Shown: positions 46,222-58,014 of the stretch, piece after piece
Layout of the letters: each line of letters opens with the position of its first letter
Position numbering within the stretch: the first letter of the stretch is position 1
Origin: Fragilaria crotonensis
Taxonomy: Eukaryota; Bacillariophyta; Fragilariophyceae; Fragilariales; Fragilariaceae
Direction of reading: 5' to 3'
Length of the DNA: 64,000 nucleotides
Assembly: GCA_022925895.1 (NCBI GenBank)
Contig: JAKSYS010000018.1
Location: 62,001-126,000, forward strand
The notes under the pieces: model-generated
What the model saw: the letters and a program-made list of their open reading frames with translations, nothing else
Database searches by the model: none
Told to the model about the DNA's origin: nothing
Translations under genes and position numbers: made by a program

Positions 46222-47327
46222 CTAATCTTCCACCTCTCGTCCTTCTCGTTTCTCTTGTTGCTTATACAATTCGTTCACATCCATACCATCCATGACTTTT
46301 AATAGTCTATCGATTTCTTCCTGTGACGCCTCTCCTTGATCAGATGCACCAGTATTGCTAGTAGGAGCATCCGGAGTGATTTCTGGTTTTGCAGCTCTGC
46401 CATCATCCGTTCGCCAGGTACGGAAGCCATCTTCTCCCTGTTGGTAGGTTTCACCTTGGAATCCAACATAATTCTTATTGACTGCAGCAGTAATAGCAGC
46501 TGCATCATCCGGTCGTTCCATCTTTTCCATGATCAAATCTGGTTTGTTGTACGCAACTTGGAGTTCGGAATCGCCTGGTGCCGTCCATAATTCGAGTGTC
46601 CCAAATTTACAACTTGACAATTCCAGTGGTCGCAATTGTTTGGCATGTTGTACAATAAGATCGTATTGTCGACCGACACATTGTGCCACCGTCACATCCG
46701 ATACGCGTGCCACCTTGCCCACGAACCAAAAAATGCTATTGTTGGGATCTCGAACGTACACATCGTTTGTCATTTGGACACCACCCGCCTCACGAATGTC
46801 ACAAAAGTTGGTATGTTGACGAACGACATTGCGGGGAATGTATTTCATATCTGGAGGTATATTGTTGTTGTTGTATGCCGATTGTGATTCCTAATCCTCG
46901 TGGCCAAATTATAGATATTGTTTGTTGTTGTTGAGTGTATGTGTGGTTGTACAATACGTCGTGACCGTGAGTGTGTTTGTCAAATATACTCCAGGAAGTG
47001 TCAGTATGACACTCCTACCGGTAGTAGAGTAGAATCGTTTCATTCCTGACTTACCTCGTCATCATCATCGTCATCCACTAGATTTTCCCATTTTGAATTC
47101 AAGAGCAATGTCTGAACCCTTGGCTCACTGCAACTATTACGGCTGCAATAACCAGCATTACCAATATCACTGCCAGTCTCAATTCCTCTTGTGACGCCTC
47201 GATTCATGTGCCTGTACAACAGTGGAGTTGTCATTAAGAACGCATGACAACAACCATAACCATTGGGTCTTGGGTTCGCGGCCAAGATCATCATCCAACT
47301 AATAACAATAGCAAAAGTAGTATTCAT
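46222..47327 (-). CDS. Plastid-type conserved protein of unknown function
   Basis: Two exons, 47055-47327 and 46222-46890, with a 164-bp GT-AG intron in phase 0; 313 residues. The splice joins LVDDDDDDE to ESQSAYNNNNIPPDMKYIPR, and the frame is open across it. The N-terminus is hydrophobic (TTFAIVISWMMILA) and ends CCHAFLMTTP, an A-F junction resembling the plastid import motif; an ATG at 47339 is an alternative start. The core KYIPRNVVRQHTNFCDIREA, then MTNDVYVRD, FWFVGKVARVSDVTVAQCVG, looks like a compact alpha/beta domain. The C-terminus is acidic and ends in a helix (EEIDRLLKVMDGMDVNELYK). I do not recognise the family. Confidence 0.65.
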
Positions 47328-47747
47328 ACTCCACAACATGTTTATTGTAACGGCGATTGTGACTGTGAAGAGTGATGATGCGAGGCACAAAGTTTGGAGT
47401 ACGACACTGGAGTATCATAGGATGTGCAATCGTAATGATTGCCCACAAACGCTGGTTGCGACCAGGGTTGTGAGCACACAGTGTACAGTGTACAGTATCT
47501 GAACCGAGAACCATTGCAAGTAGGTGGTAGCCGGTGTACGTTTTGTGGACAGCAGTGTATGGCTGGTTTCATGGTTTTCTTGCATATCGTACAACTCGTG
47601 TAGGCTGAGTATAAAAATTCTCGACCTCATGTTACTCCCTCCGACCTTGCACGCTCGCGCATCGAAATAACACGAATAGTGCCACACAAAAAAAAAGAGC
47701 TGCGGACCATGATTGTGTAACGACGCGTTCACCACCTTCCACTTCGA
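47328..47747. other. Intergenic between plastid-type gene and transposase element
   Basis: About 420 bp; contains an A-run at 47689-47697. The left end of the DDE transposon must lie here or within the following hairpin, but no terminal repeat was found. Confidence 0.35.
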
Positions 47748-47823
47748 AACTGCCGACCCTTTTGCTGCAGCCAGCTTCGTCATCAACGTGAGGGCAGTGT
47801 TTAGCTGGCGAGGGTCGGCAGTT
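47748..47823. promoter_or_regulatory. 13-bp perfect inverted repeat just upstream of the transposase ATG
   Basis: AACTGCCGACCCT at 47748-47760 is the exact reverse complement of AGGGTCGGCAGTT at 47811-47823. The 50-bp spacer holds a second, shorter complementary pair (CCAGCT and AGCTGG). The right arm ends 8 bp before the ATG at 47832. It could be a transposase binding site, a leader hairpin, or the ends of a tiny inserted element. Confidence 0.7.
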
Positions 47824-47831
47824 AAGCAAAA

Positions 47832-50800
47832 ATGAAGACACTACAAACATACTACCAATGTTGGCTCGAAGTCGTTAAGCAGAAACGATATCAGGACAAA
47901 TGGCTGTCGGATGAGACCTATTTTCGAGCAATCAAGGCCCAATTTCCGACTCTTGAGGCCCTTGGCTTTGATAGGGGTATGATGAACAAAGCCATTTCAT
48001 CTTGTGGAGGTGTCACCCTTGATGATTTCACCGAATCAAACCAAACTGGCCGATTCAGACGAGCAGCCAAAGGCCACGATCCATTCGGAAATCCTAAGAG
48101 AAAGATTTGGGGATACTTTATAACAAAACCAGGAGGATTGGTTGAACGCCCACCAGATGGAAAGAAGAGTTTTTTTGTCATTATTGCAAGATGTAAGCAT
48201 AAATGATCGCTACAGTGTTGCTCGGGGATTGCCAGAAGTTGTTGATTTGACGACGGAAATTGCAGAGCAATCTTCTGCTAAACGAAAATCTGAAGCATAT
48301 GCAGCGGCAAAGGATGAAGCAAAGAAGCCCAAACATGGTCCTTTTTCAGCAAAGATTGTCGAGGAGACGTATTGGGATAGTCCTGAAGCTAAGAAACTCT
48401 TTCTTGGAAACGCAAACGATGAACGCGACGTCCAAAACGTTCTTGAGCAACGAATTGAGCGACTCCAGCAGGCCAATAGGACGATGGATGGTTGGAAGGA
48501 CGTTATAGATAAGCACGACAAAGATAACCTCTGCTCTTCTTATGATGTATTCATAATTAGGCAGCGGTGTTCAATACTCTGCTTAGCCTATACGTACGCG
48601 TTAGAGGAGATGAATTCTGTACGGTGGATCGAAGATTGCTGTGCTCAGGCGATTGGTGCTTGTAGCAGGATGGGGATTGAAGCTGCCGCAACAACCGAGC
48701 GAACGGTTGCTGGCTGGAACATTCTATTGAGGGCAAATCGCGAGCACTTCCCGTTGCCAAATCCCAAGATACTACACAAGCAAAAACAACCGCTTCCCGA
48801 TTTGCTGGAATACTTTCGGGAGGAGATAACGTTGCCATGGCTCGGGTACTGTATTGAAAACCTTGCTGATCTGACTGTTGAGTTAGCAAGGAATGAATTG
48901 ATCTTGTCGTTGATTCCAAGTGCAGCGACTAGAACTAGTAACACGACTATTGCTGCAGACGAGGAAAGTGACAACGAACTACAGTCATCACCACTAGTAG
49001 AATACGAAGAACAGGAACAAGAAGGAAACAAAAAACAAACGATTAGAGACTGTCTACTTCAGGTTTATATCGAGTGTCCTATTTCATTATCAACAACATG
49101 GCGATGGCTCCGGAGAATTGGCTTCTCATATGATACAAGGAAGAAATCCTTTTTTGTAGATGGACACGAGCGACCAAACGTCGTCTTCAGACGAAATGAA
49201 TTCTGCACTCTCTATCTCACAAAACTTGAGCCACGTACGCATCGGTGGATTCAAGTCACTGCTGAGACTGTAGAGAATTGGAAAAGAGACAACAAAGTTT
49301 CAGAACATGACAACCGTGGATACAATTATGTTTCGGTCGACAACAAGAACATGATTGAGTTCCATGTCGACGATTTAGACTTACTTCACGAGTATGCAGT
49401 AACAATGGGCTTCGGTTCGTTTGGAGGGAATTTGAGTGTGAGGAAACCGCAAGGTGTCAAGCCGCTCATGATCTTTGGCCAAGACGAGAGTGTCTATAGT
49501 CAATTCTTACTCGGAAATCGCCAATGGGTTGGACCAGAAGGTCAACGCCCCCTTCTTCCGAAGACCGATGGTTTAAGTCTTATGATATCCGCCTTTCAAT
49601 CGCGGGAGACTGGTTTCGGGGTTCAGATTAGCAGAGTTCAATTGGAGGAGATCAATGAAGCACGTCGCGGAAAAACTTACGTTGATGTCGATGCAGCAGT
49701 AGCAATCCACGGACAAGCTTCAAAGAAGGACTTAAAGCGATCTCCATTTGTTGTCTATTTTGAATTGGGAGCGAACAACGAGGGATATTGGACGTATAAT
49801 CATATGGCCATTCAATTCGAAGACTGCGTTGATTGCCTAAAAGTTATCTTCCCTCAGTTTGACTTTGCCTTCTTGTTCGACCACTCCCAAGGTCATGCGA
49901 AGAAATTGGCAAATGGGTTGGATGCCTATAGTATGAACCGAGGGTTTGGAGGAGTGCAACCAAGAATGCGTGAGTCAATCATAAAAGCAGAGGATGGATA
50001 CCTTGGCATGAACGAACGTACCGTTAATGTCGGTGACACACAATCGTTTGTCTTCAGACCTGGCGATGCTGGGCCGTTCTGGATGACCGTCCAAGAAAGA
50101 GAACTCAACCGCCAAGACCGAATACTCCCACCTCTGTCTGGTACTCCTCGGACCAGGAACAGGACAATTTCTGAACTTAAAGCAGAGCTTCGTCCTCTCA
50201 ACGTCTTGAATGAGCGACGCCAATATCGACTTGCGGAATTGCAAGAACTTGCAAAAACAAACAATGTTGACGTCAAAGTCATACGAACACGAGAAAAGAA
50301 AGGCTGGCAAGGGCAACCGAAGGGCCTTTTGCAGGTCCTTTGGGAAAGGGGATGGATCGATGAAGCAAATCTTGAAAAATACACCATGGATCCAGCAACC
50401 GACGACGATGGTGAAGTACTTGAGGGTGCGGAGGAGTGGAGTTTAAGGGTCCTGATGGCGAGCTGTCTCGATTTTGCGGAGGAGATGACTGCGCTCCAAC
50501 ATGTTGGGAATGAGCTTGGTGTATCCGTCATCATTTCGCCTAAATTTCATGCGGAGTTAGCTGGTGAAGGCATCGAGTACAGCTGGGGAGTGACAAAGGG
50601 GCTTTACAGACGTAAGCCGTTGCATTCTAAAAGGAGCAAAGAAGCTTTCAGAGGATTAGTAGTTGAATGTACAAGCAGGGATATTCTTCGAACTGAGACC
50701 GTGCGAAAGCTTTCGAGACGAGCAAGGGCTTACATTTGTGCATACTATTCCCTTTACGAGAGCAAGAACAAGAAGAACACCGATGGTACACCACCAGCAC

Positions 50801-50950
50801 TTACGTTACCTCATAGAGCGTCTCGTCAAGGCATTTAAAACCCACAGGGCTGCAATTGACTTCGACGCCGGCTTTGTGAATGGATTTGTACCTCAACTGG
50901 AGAACTGTATCTTCCAAATGAACTCGAAAGAGGTGGTGTCAGAAGAATGA
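47832..50950 (+). CDS. DDE-superfamily transposase (IS630/Tc1-like, large eukaryotic type)
   Basis: The N-terminal frame 47832-48206 carries YQCWLEVVKQKRYQDKWLSD and LEALGFDRGMMNKAISSCGG. It joins the 48142-50838 frame if one T is dropped from the T7 run at 48170-48176. The main part has the pre-catalytic motif ISLSTTWRWLRRIGF and FFVDGHERPNVVFRRNEF, then the catalytic D,D,E candidates: FGQDESVYS, FLFDHSQGHAK and the E of GEGIEYSWG, placed after PKFHAEL. PKGLLQVLWERGW precedes the last block. This arrangement matches a transposase family widespread in fungi, oomycetes and algae. A second frame change near 50790 would extend the C-terminus (ERLVKAFKTHRAAIDFD) to 50950. About 1,035 residues. 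Nearly intact, so a fairly recent copy. No TIRs were identified. Confidence 0.8.
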
Positions 50951-53060
50951 GAGGTGGGTGTGGATCGAGTTTTGATGGGATGATGGTGCGTCAACTAAAT
51001 TTTTAGATTACTGAGTCTACGTGCACCTACGATATGCAGTCGCAGGATGAAACCAGCCATACAGCAGATCGCGATGCTGTATACCTGGTACTGGAGTACT
51101 AGAGTACAAGGTACTACGAGTAGTACGAGTATGTCTTCACTTCTTCAAGTCTTCAAGTACCAGATCTACTACAGTATGTACTATGTACAGTACCAACGAG
51201 CAAGTGGGACTCCGAACAAAGCTCAATCCAAGAACGTAGCTGACGCTCCGACCTCCGAGTGAGTAAATTGCCTGGCGCGCCTTACAAATCCTCACAAATG
51301 TCCGCAACAAGGCCTGGGCAAAAAAAATAGAGAGAAACGACTATCGGGACGAAGCCAAGTGTTGTTCCAGGAATTCCTAGACTTTGCGTCATAGAGTACC
51401 AAGTTCTACAGCTTTGCCGGCATTGCGAGATGGCTATCGGGCATAGCACATTGGCACGGGGATCGCCAACTACACCGGTGTAGCTAGCAAAGGGGAATCG
51501 GCGACTAAATAATAATTAACAATTCAGCAGGTCAGTTTTGGAGCTTTGTTGCCTAAACTCGCGAAAGAATAGCTACACATCATTCAAGGGATAATATTTG
51601 ACGATTTAAAAGAATGGCTCACTGAGCAATATTGCCTTGCAGCGGTCGCAATAACTCTTAGCAGATTCTTGGTTCTCAATAGTGAAGAAAGCACCTGCCA
51701 GATGTTCTCATACATGCACCGACACCGGCATTGTAGTGGCACACCACAATCTCCAAACCCTCTAGCTAGCTAGGTTGGCTCGTTGGCTTCCTCCAATTTG
51801 CAACCTGGTTGCGAATCGGATTCCCATGGTCATTAAAAGTCACATGAATTGTAGAGAAGTTACTCCGGAGAACAATGTTACACTTTTATTTATACCTACG
51901 GAGTACCTGGTACTCTGAGTGCTGAGTTCAAATGTAAGCAACGTTCGTTGATGTACACATCTCCTATGATTACGTACTAGTAGGACTCGGAAAAACATAT
52001 ACACAATCAAGAAACATATGCATATATATTTATACATCATGAGTAGGACCAACTGGCACTCCAAGGAGATCATAACCGACTGGCCTTTCCTGAAAAATCA
52101 ACAACGCTAATAATGGACATAGTGCTAGGTGCGAAGTGCGAACTATTAAGCTCGAGCTGAGAACGGTACTCTACATGCAAGTTTTGGTCATTGCCAAAGG
52201 TTGGTCTTTGGCTTCGATTGTCGAGTGTACCACGTACTCTGAGTATATACTACTCCGAGTACCAAACGTACCATCAAGCTCTGTATGCACTTTGTAAGTC
52301 CTACTCGGAGTAACATATACCACTGTATGCTAGACAGCACAGTACTGGAGTACAAGATTACAACTACAAGTACTCCAGTCCATGTTGAACAAACCGAAAG
52401 GTACTGTACATACGCCTCAATCCCGAATTGATGCCTCACTTTTCAAATCTTATCCGTATTGCCCTCCTTCGTGAGCTCTTCATTTTCCGAAGTTACTGAC
52501 GGTGTAGATACGGTCGCAAGACTCAAAGTCGAGAGCTACCAGGCACTCACCAGAATAATTGTACGTAAAATGATCAATGACCGACGTACTTGTAGGTGTT
52601 CGATGGTCTGATGCACATAGGAGAAAGACTCTCTGCGTTGTTGCATGCCTAGGTCGATACCATAGTAACAAGTACGCCGTGTATACATAGAGAGAACTAT
52701 GGTGACAAAGCCTTCAGATAAGCCCTCCATCCGCCCAGAATTCCACCCAAATCGATTTCGGCACAGGTTGCACATGTATTGAATCATCACTCGGACAGGC
52801 ATTCTGTGTCCGGCGCTTTGAGACAGTCTCCATTCCATTCCTATCCTTCAATCATATCGCTACTTCTGTTGTTGGTTTCTTTGCAGGCGATATCATCTGG
52901 ATCTCATCATTGACGTTGCCATTGTCATTGCGATTGATAATTGACAATTGCTAATCGACGACGATTTATTCCATTGACAATACTCCAGTACTGGAGTACT
53001 TGTACTACAGTACTGCCACACTGCATGGTTCTACTATCTTTATGGAAATAGTCTCGGTTC
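50951..53060. other. Long intergenic region with GTAC palindromes
   Basis: About 2.1 kb with no recognisable gene. Dense in palindromes built on AGTACT/GTAC: GTACTGGAGTAC near 51090, ACTCGGAGTA near 52312, CAGTACTGGAGTAC near 52341 and the perfect 18-mer TACTCCAGTACTGGAGTA at 52981-52998, which lies 62 bp before the next ATG. Confidence 0.5.
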
Positions 53061-56000
53061 ATGGTTAAAAATCAGACAACATCCACCGCGAAGCAGCATT
53101 GGAGTGGTGCGGCAATCAAGATGCAGGGATTATCTCGCCTTGGAGGCAGTGGCAAGTACAAGAACATTGATGGGTCATTCGATCTCGTGCCTCCTGTAAT
53201 GGTCGCTGACCCTTCGAGAGGAATGAAACCAGAGCCAGCGAGCTTATCATACAACAATATGATCTTGAGACAGGACGGTGGCGTTTTATCTCACGAACAT
53301 ATTCGGGACATGAGAGACCGCCAAGGTTATTGTTTGACTTGTACGAATGAACCAACGCAACTTTTCGAGATTAAAAGAAGCAAAATCAACCCATTGTTCA
53401 GAGCCAAGGAAGCGATCGATTCGATTCACGAATCGTACAATGGCATCTGTCTCAAATGTAATCCCCACATGGATCCACATCGCATGATCAGAAGAGAAAG
53501 CCTCCAGAGAGCAATGAGTCGACGATCGTCCATGGGATCCAAGAGTGCAAGCATAGACTCAATCGATTCCTATCCAAGGTCTCGTTCCAACTCTCCGGGA
53601 GAAAGGCACGATTCTAATGACGAAGGATCTGGAGCGAAGCCTAGGCCCCTGAGAGTCAGGAAGTCTGCTTCCGTTACCAAAAGAGATAGGGCACGCGACG
53701 TTTTTTCTCCCATTCGTAAAGGATCAACCTCCGGGTCCGATATCACCGCGAACGAAACGCCCGTGTCAGCAAGGAATAGTGATCGATCCCTTGGAGTATT
53801 TGCCACTCCCCCAAATGGGGTATCCGAGGTTCCAGCTGATTGGACTCCTGGTTCTCAATTCGCGTCACAGTCAGGCAGTTCAAGTAGCTCCCTGGGATCC
53901 ATGATACGAACTAACAAGCCCCCGATTAACAGGTCCAACATGGAGGAGTTTTCTATGCCAGACTTCTCCGAAGGAAGTTCCAATTTTAAATCCCATAGGA
54001 AATCGAAACAGAAGGAAAGTCATGCCGTTGCGCTCCCTCCCCCGCCTGCATCCACCAAGAAACCATCCAAATCTGCGTTAAGTATGGTGAAGGAGGAAAA
54101 AAGACGAGAGGCGTCTTCGTCAAGCTCAAACTTTGGCAGCGGATTCTTCGCGGACTTTGACGACCCTTCGTTCACGCCGGCACCAATGAAGAAAAAAGCT
54201 CTCAAGAGGCACGAACCTAGCCTATCCGGTTCTCGATCCGATGAGACTTCTCGTTCCTTTTTCGACGATGGTGGCGATCCATTTGCTGGGACTGGAGTTC
54301 GGCAAGACTCTAATCCTTTTGGTTCTGATTCGTCTGTATCAGACTCTGAACCTGAACCGGGAGCGTATACCGGATACGATAGATTCGTGGTCTCCATTCG
54401 GCGATACTGACACGAATAATGCTCCTTGGCCGCCCGCACCTTCCATTCAGTCGGAACCGGAACCGTCGACGCGTGGTAGGTTGCGCCGAGGATCAGGGTC
54501 GCAATCAATCTCCGATGATAGCACCTTCTTGGCTCCTCCCTCAATGACATCAAGTACTGCTACGCAACGCCTCCAACGCGGCAACAGCGAACACAGCATC
54601 AATATTCATGACGCCATTCTGACGATTTCAGGGTCGGGCAACCATCACGACTCTATGACCCCAAGTCAACTCATTGAGGCTGACGAACAACTCATGCTTG
54701 GAATATCTGGAATCAAGCTGGATGCTCCCACCGAAGTATGTGTAGAGACAACTGCCGAGGTCGAGGATCTTAAATCATTGCTTCAAGACGTGGCCGCGGC
54801 TGGAAGCTCTGAAGTCCTTATTGACATGTTGGTTTCAACCATTCGCGAGAACACGAATTCCGTTCCGATTCAAGAAGTCTGTTTGAAACAAATATGGGAC
54901 CACTCTAAATTTAATGAGGCGCACAAAAGTGAGATTATGAATGCTGGCCTTGCCGTCGACATCATTCGTGCCATGAAGTCCCATCGTAGGTCTAAAAAGG
55001 TACAGGAGAACGCCTGCGGGTGCCTCTGGTCCCTCTCGGTGAGTCAACTGAACCGACCAGCGTTGGCGCATGCTGGCGCTGTTAAGCTCTTGTTCCGAAC
55101 GCTGGAGGATTTCATTGAAGACGAAGATGTTTTGGAAGTGATCTTTGGCTCGTTGCGAACACTTTCTCCTGACAAGGACGTCCGGGATGCAATAGTTCCT
55201 TTGCTTGGAGCGCGTCGTGTCTGTCGCGCCATGGGAAAACACCGGTCGTCGACAGCTATCCAACGTGATGGGTGCGCATTCCTTTCAAACGTTTCCGTCG
55301 ACATGGACAACCAGATGGTATCCACAGTACACAACGACGAACTTGCTGCAGTTGTCCGAGCCTTGGGAGATCATCTCCGAAATGAGTCTGTGGTCAGTAG
55401 TGCATGCTTCGCTTTGAAAAATTATACCTACGAAGAAAAGAATTTGAGGAACCTTCGCAGATTCGAAGAGGTAATACCTCTCCTTGAGGACGCCTCCAAA
55501 TATAGCACGAAAGCTGAGATACGGTTGGATGCGAATGAGATTATTGAACGAATTCAGCTGTCAGGTCAAGAAGATGATGCCCTTGAAGAAATCGCCTACT
55601 CATCTCTCCGAGATGCCATGCAAAGCCCTCGAATGACGGCTGACCAAGCTGTGGAAACGATTCGTGATGTGATGAAGCAGTACGAGTGGTCAGAGAAGTT
55701 ACTTGTATTCGGACTCGGGTCGCTGTTGTCTCTCTCGCGTCAAAGCGAGGAATACATGACGCGCATTACTCAGTTTGACGTTTTGAAGATTATTGTCCAT
55801 ACGATGTACAAGCAGCAGGTAAACGCAAACATTCAGCATCGTGGGTGCGAAACCCTTAAATTTCTCGCGGAACAAGGGAACAGACCTCGCACCATGATTT
55901 GTGATGTGGACGGAAGCAGCATCCTCATCTCCGCACTGCGCTTTCACCGAAACAATGAAACTGTCAAAGCGGTTGCAATTGCTGCTCTCGAGGAGCTTTC

Positions 56001-56121
56001 AAAGGATCCAAGGTGTGCTCATCTTATCAACAAGGAACTGTCGGAGGCTGATCTTGAGCAGAGCGGCGAACTGGGAAATAGCTTGGCCTCGTTTGGGGAA
56101 AGCTTCAAAACCACCAGCTAG
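53061..56121 (+). CDS. Armadillo-repeat protein with N-terminal CxxC pairs (one frameshift)
   Basis: Starts at ATG 53061; the frame changes near 54385 (PGAYTGYD then SWSPFGDTD), giving about 1,020 residues if joined. The N-terminal 140 residues contain GYCLTC and, 38 residues on, GICLKC, two CxxC pairs that could bind one zinc. The middle third is Ser/Arg/Pro-rich and probably disordered. From about residue 560 the protein is helical with repeated ARM/HEAT-like units, for example VQENACGCLWSLSVSQLNRP, AIQRDGCAFLSNVSVDMDNQ, VVSSACFALKNYTYEEKNL and IQHRGCETLKFLAEQGNRP, in which a Gly/Ala-Cys-x2-L pattern marks each repeat. Such proteins act as scaffolds. Partner and location are unknown. Confidence 0.8.
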
Positions 56122-56676
56122 TTTCTGTATTGTAGCGATCCTTTCCGGTTTTTTTCTGCCTGTATATACAGTACAAGTACTATTATTACGGTAGATTAAT
56201 CTAACCTTGATCCGGCATGGCGTTCCAAGAGGCGCATCCGCTGCCACAATGTTTGTTGAACGAATGTCAGGGTCTTTGCAGCATGGTTGATGCTGTTCAA
56301 ATTTCAACCGATGGAGAATTGTCTAGCATATTTTGGTTGACATTAGCATCCATGAATTCGAGGCCGGTCGAATGGAATCTAGCACACGTTGCTTTGCCAC
56401 GGAAAATGTGAACTTTGTTTTTAGGGCAAAACTGCTTCCTTCAGATTTGTGCATCGTAGCCTTTACTCCTATGCGCTAGCTCCTGAGGTAGTAGCGGCTT
56501 GTAGTGACTCTAATAGCCCATACTCGATTGGGACTACTTTCGAGTTTCTAATGTATTTCAATCAACTCGGTAGGAAAAAGAATAGAAATTTATAGATGCG
56601 AATATAATGTAAACAATCATGCCGCTGCTATCGCGCCCCAGTGCGAGGGCGAGCATTTTTCACCTCTGAATCCTGT
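56122..56676. other. Convergent intergenic region
   Basis: About 555 bp between the stop codons of the ARM-repeat gene and the small secreted-protein gene. Nothing else is recognised. Confidence 0.4.
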
Positions 56677-57272
56677 TTAGTTTTTCAACTCAAAGTCAAG
56701 GTAGTCTACCGAGTTCATTCTGAACAGAGCCTCCGCCTCATGCTGAAGCATATCGGCATGTTCCGATGGGTCAACATTCTTGAGCTGAGTTAGCTTCCTC
56801 TCGAAGTTGGCGGCCTGACGAGTGACATGGGCGTGTTCCTGCAAAACAAGACAAATTCGAGTCAGAATATCGAATCCTATCCATGGTCAGGACGCATCTC
56901 CTTCACACTCACCTCAGATGAAAGCTTTCGATGGTCAGCATTATGGTCTTGAAGCTTCCTCTGGCGATCATCCAAGAGTTCAGCTAGTTTCTGGATTCGG
57001 AGCTCATGGCGGTCGTTCAAGAACCTCACCACATTCTGCAAAGAACAACCAAAAAGTGTTAGTCTCCTGATAATTTGTTTGAATCACAGTTGATACTCGA
57101 GTACAGCAAATAGTGCAGTATGGGGTTCTACGTGTACTGCACGACAGTGCCGAATGATACTCACGTCAGGGTTGACATTCTCTGGATTACGAAGCTGGCG
57201 CAATCGCTCCTTGATATCCACAGCAGTGGCAGATGCAACAATACAAGCGACGAAGGCGAGAGAAATCTTCAT
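56677..57272 (-). CDS. Small secreted helical protein, three exons
   Basis: Exons 57165-57272, 56913-57035 and 56677-56838, joined by GT-AG introns of 129 and 74 bp, both phase 0, give 130 residues. Each exon alone is too short to stand out, but donors (GTGAGT twice) and acceptors (TTTGCAG, TTTTGCAG) are strong. The N-terminus is a clear signal peptide, MKISLAFVACIVASATAVD. The rest is charged and predicted helical: IKERLRQLRNPENVNPD, VVRFLNDRHELRIQKLAELL, DDRQRKLQDHNADHRKLSSE, then HVTRQAANFERKLTQLKNVD. No Cys follows the signal peptide. It may be an extracellular or ER-lumen coiled-coil protein. Family not recognised. Confidence 0.65.
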
Positions 57273-58014
57273 GTTGATAAGACTGCTGAAATCAAAAGAG
57301 CAAATTGGTGAGTGTTGAGTGTTGTATTCCAAATATGGCGGCGTAGTCAGGTTACTGTGCCTGGATCACCGGTAGTCTAATGTCGGATCAGTCCAAGAAA
57401 TCGAGGACTAAAAAAATCGCAAAGCAAGGCCGACGCGAAAAGCCTTATGGAAACGGCGCCAACCGCGACACAAACTCCGTGCCTTCTACTTGTTTTCCAT
57501 GAAAGTTTCACATGCACCAGCAAAACTCTTTGCCTTCTTGACTAACAAATGTGTGATGCCTTGAACTAGAGGCCCGTCTGTGGAGACAAGGGACGCCAGA
57601 GGGCAACATGGCGATTGGAAAAGGGCTCACCTGAAGATTTTGGACGAAGGGGTAATTGTATTGTAGACAGGTCGTGTTTTGTTCCTGCTTCAAATCGAAG
57701 GAGTCCTCTCTAAATCCTCTCTATGTAATGCATACGAGCTATGACCGCTAAGAAAAAAGAGTAGGAGCTCTTGGTCTCGTGAATTCGACATTCCTGTCGT
57801 GAAGGAAACCTCGATCCCTACCATTCATTTTCTTTGGAAGAATACTAAGTTTGACTGTCTTCATGTTTTGCGTTTTGCAGATGATACAGTGTTTGAGGTT
57901 TGTGTTGGACAGCCAACGAGATCATCAATCATCAGATCATCCGGGCATCAAGAATCAAACCAAACCGCAAGACCAACAACTAGTCAACAACTAAGCAGTG
58001 GATGTGATACCGAC
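57273..58014. other. Intergenic/promoter region
   Basis: About 740 bp between divergent genes. An open frame continues upstream of the ATG at 58015 to 57799 but has no protein-like features and is probably leader. Confidence 0.4.

Noticed and set aside
48193-48235. Possible 43-bp intron at the frame break of the transposase
   Set aside because: Splicing GTAAGC to GCCAG would create a stop codon at the junction, and 43 bp is shorter than the other introns here; a one-base change in the T7 run is simpler.
57799-58014. Upstream start for the protein at 58015
   Set aside because: The earlier ATG places the hydrophobic signal sequence internally and adds low-conservation sequence; probably leader.
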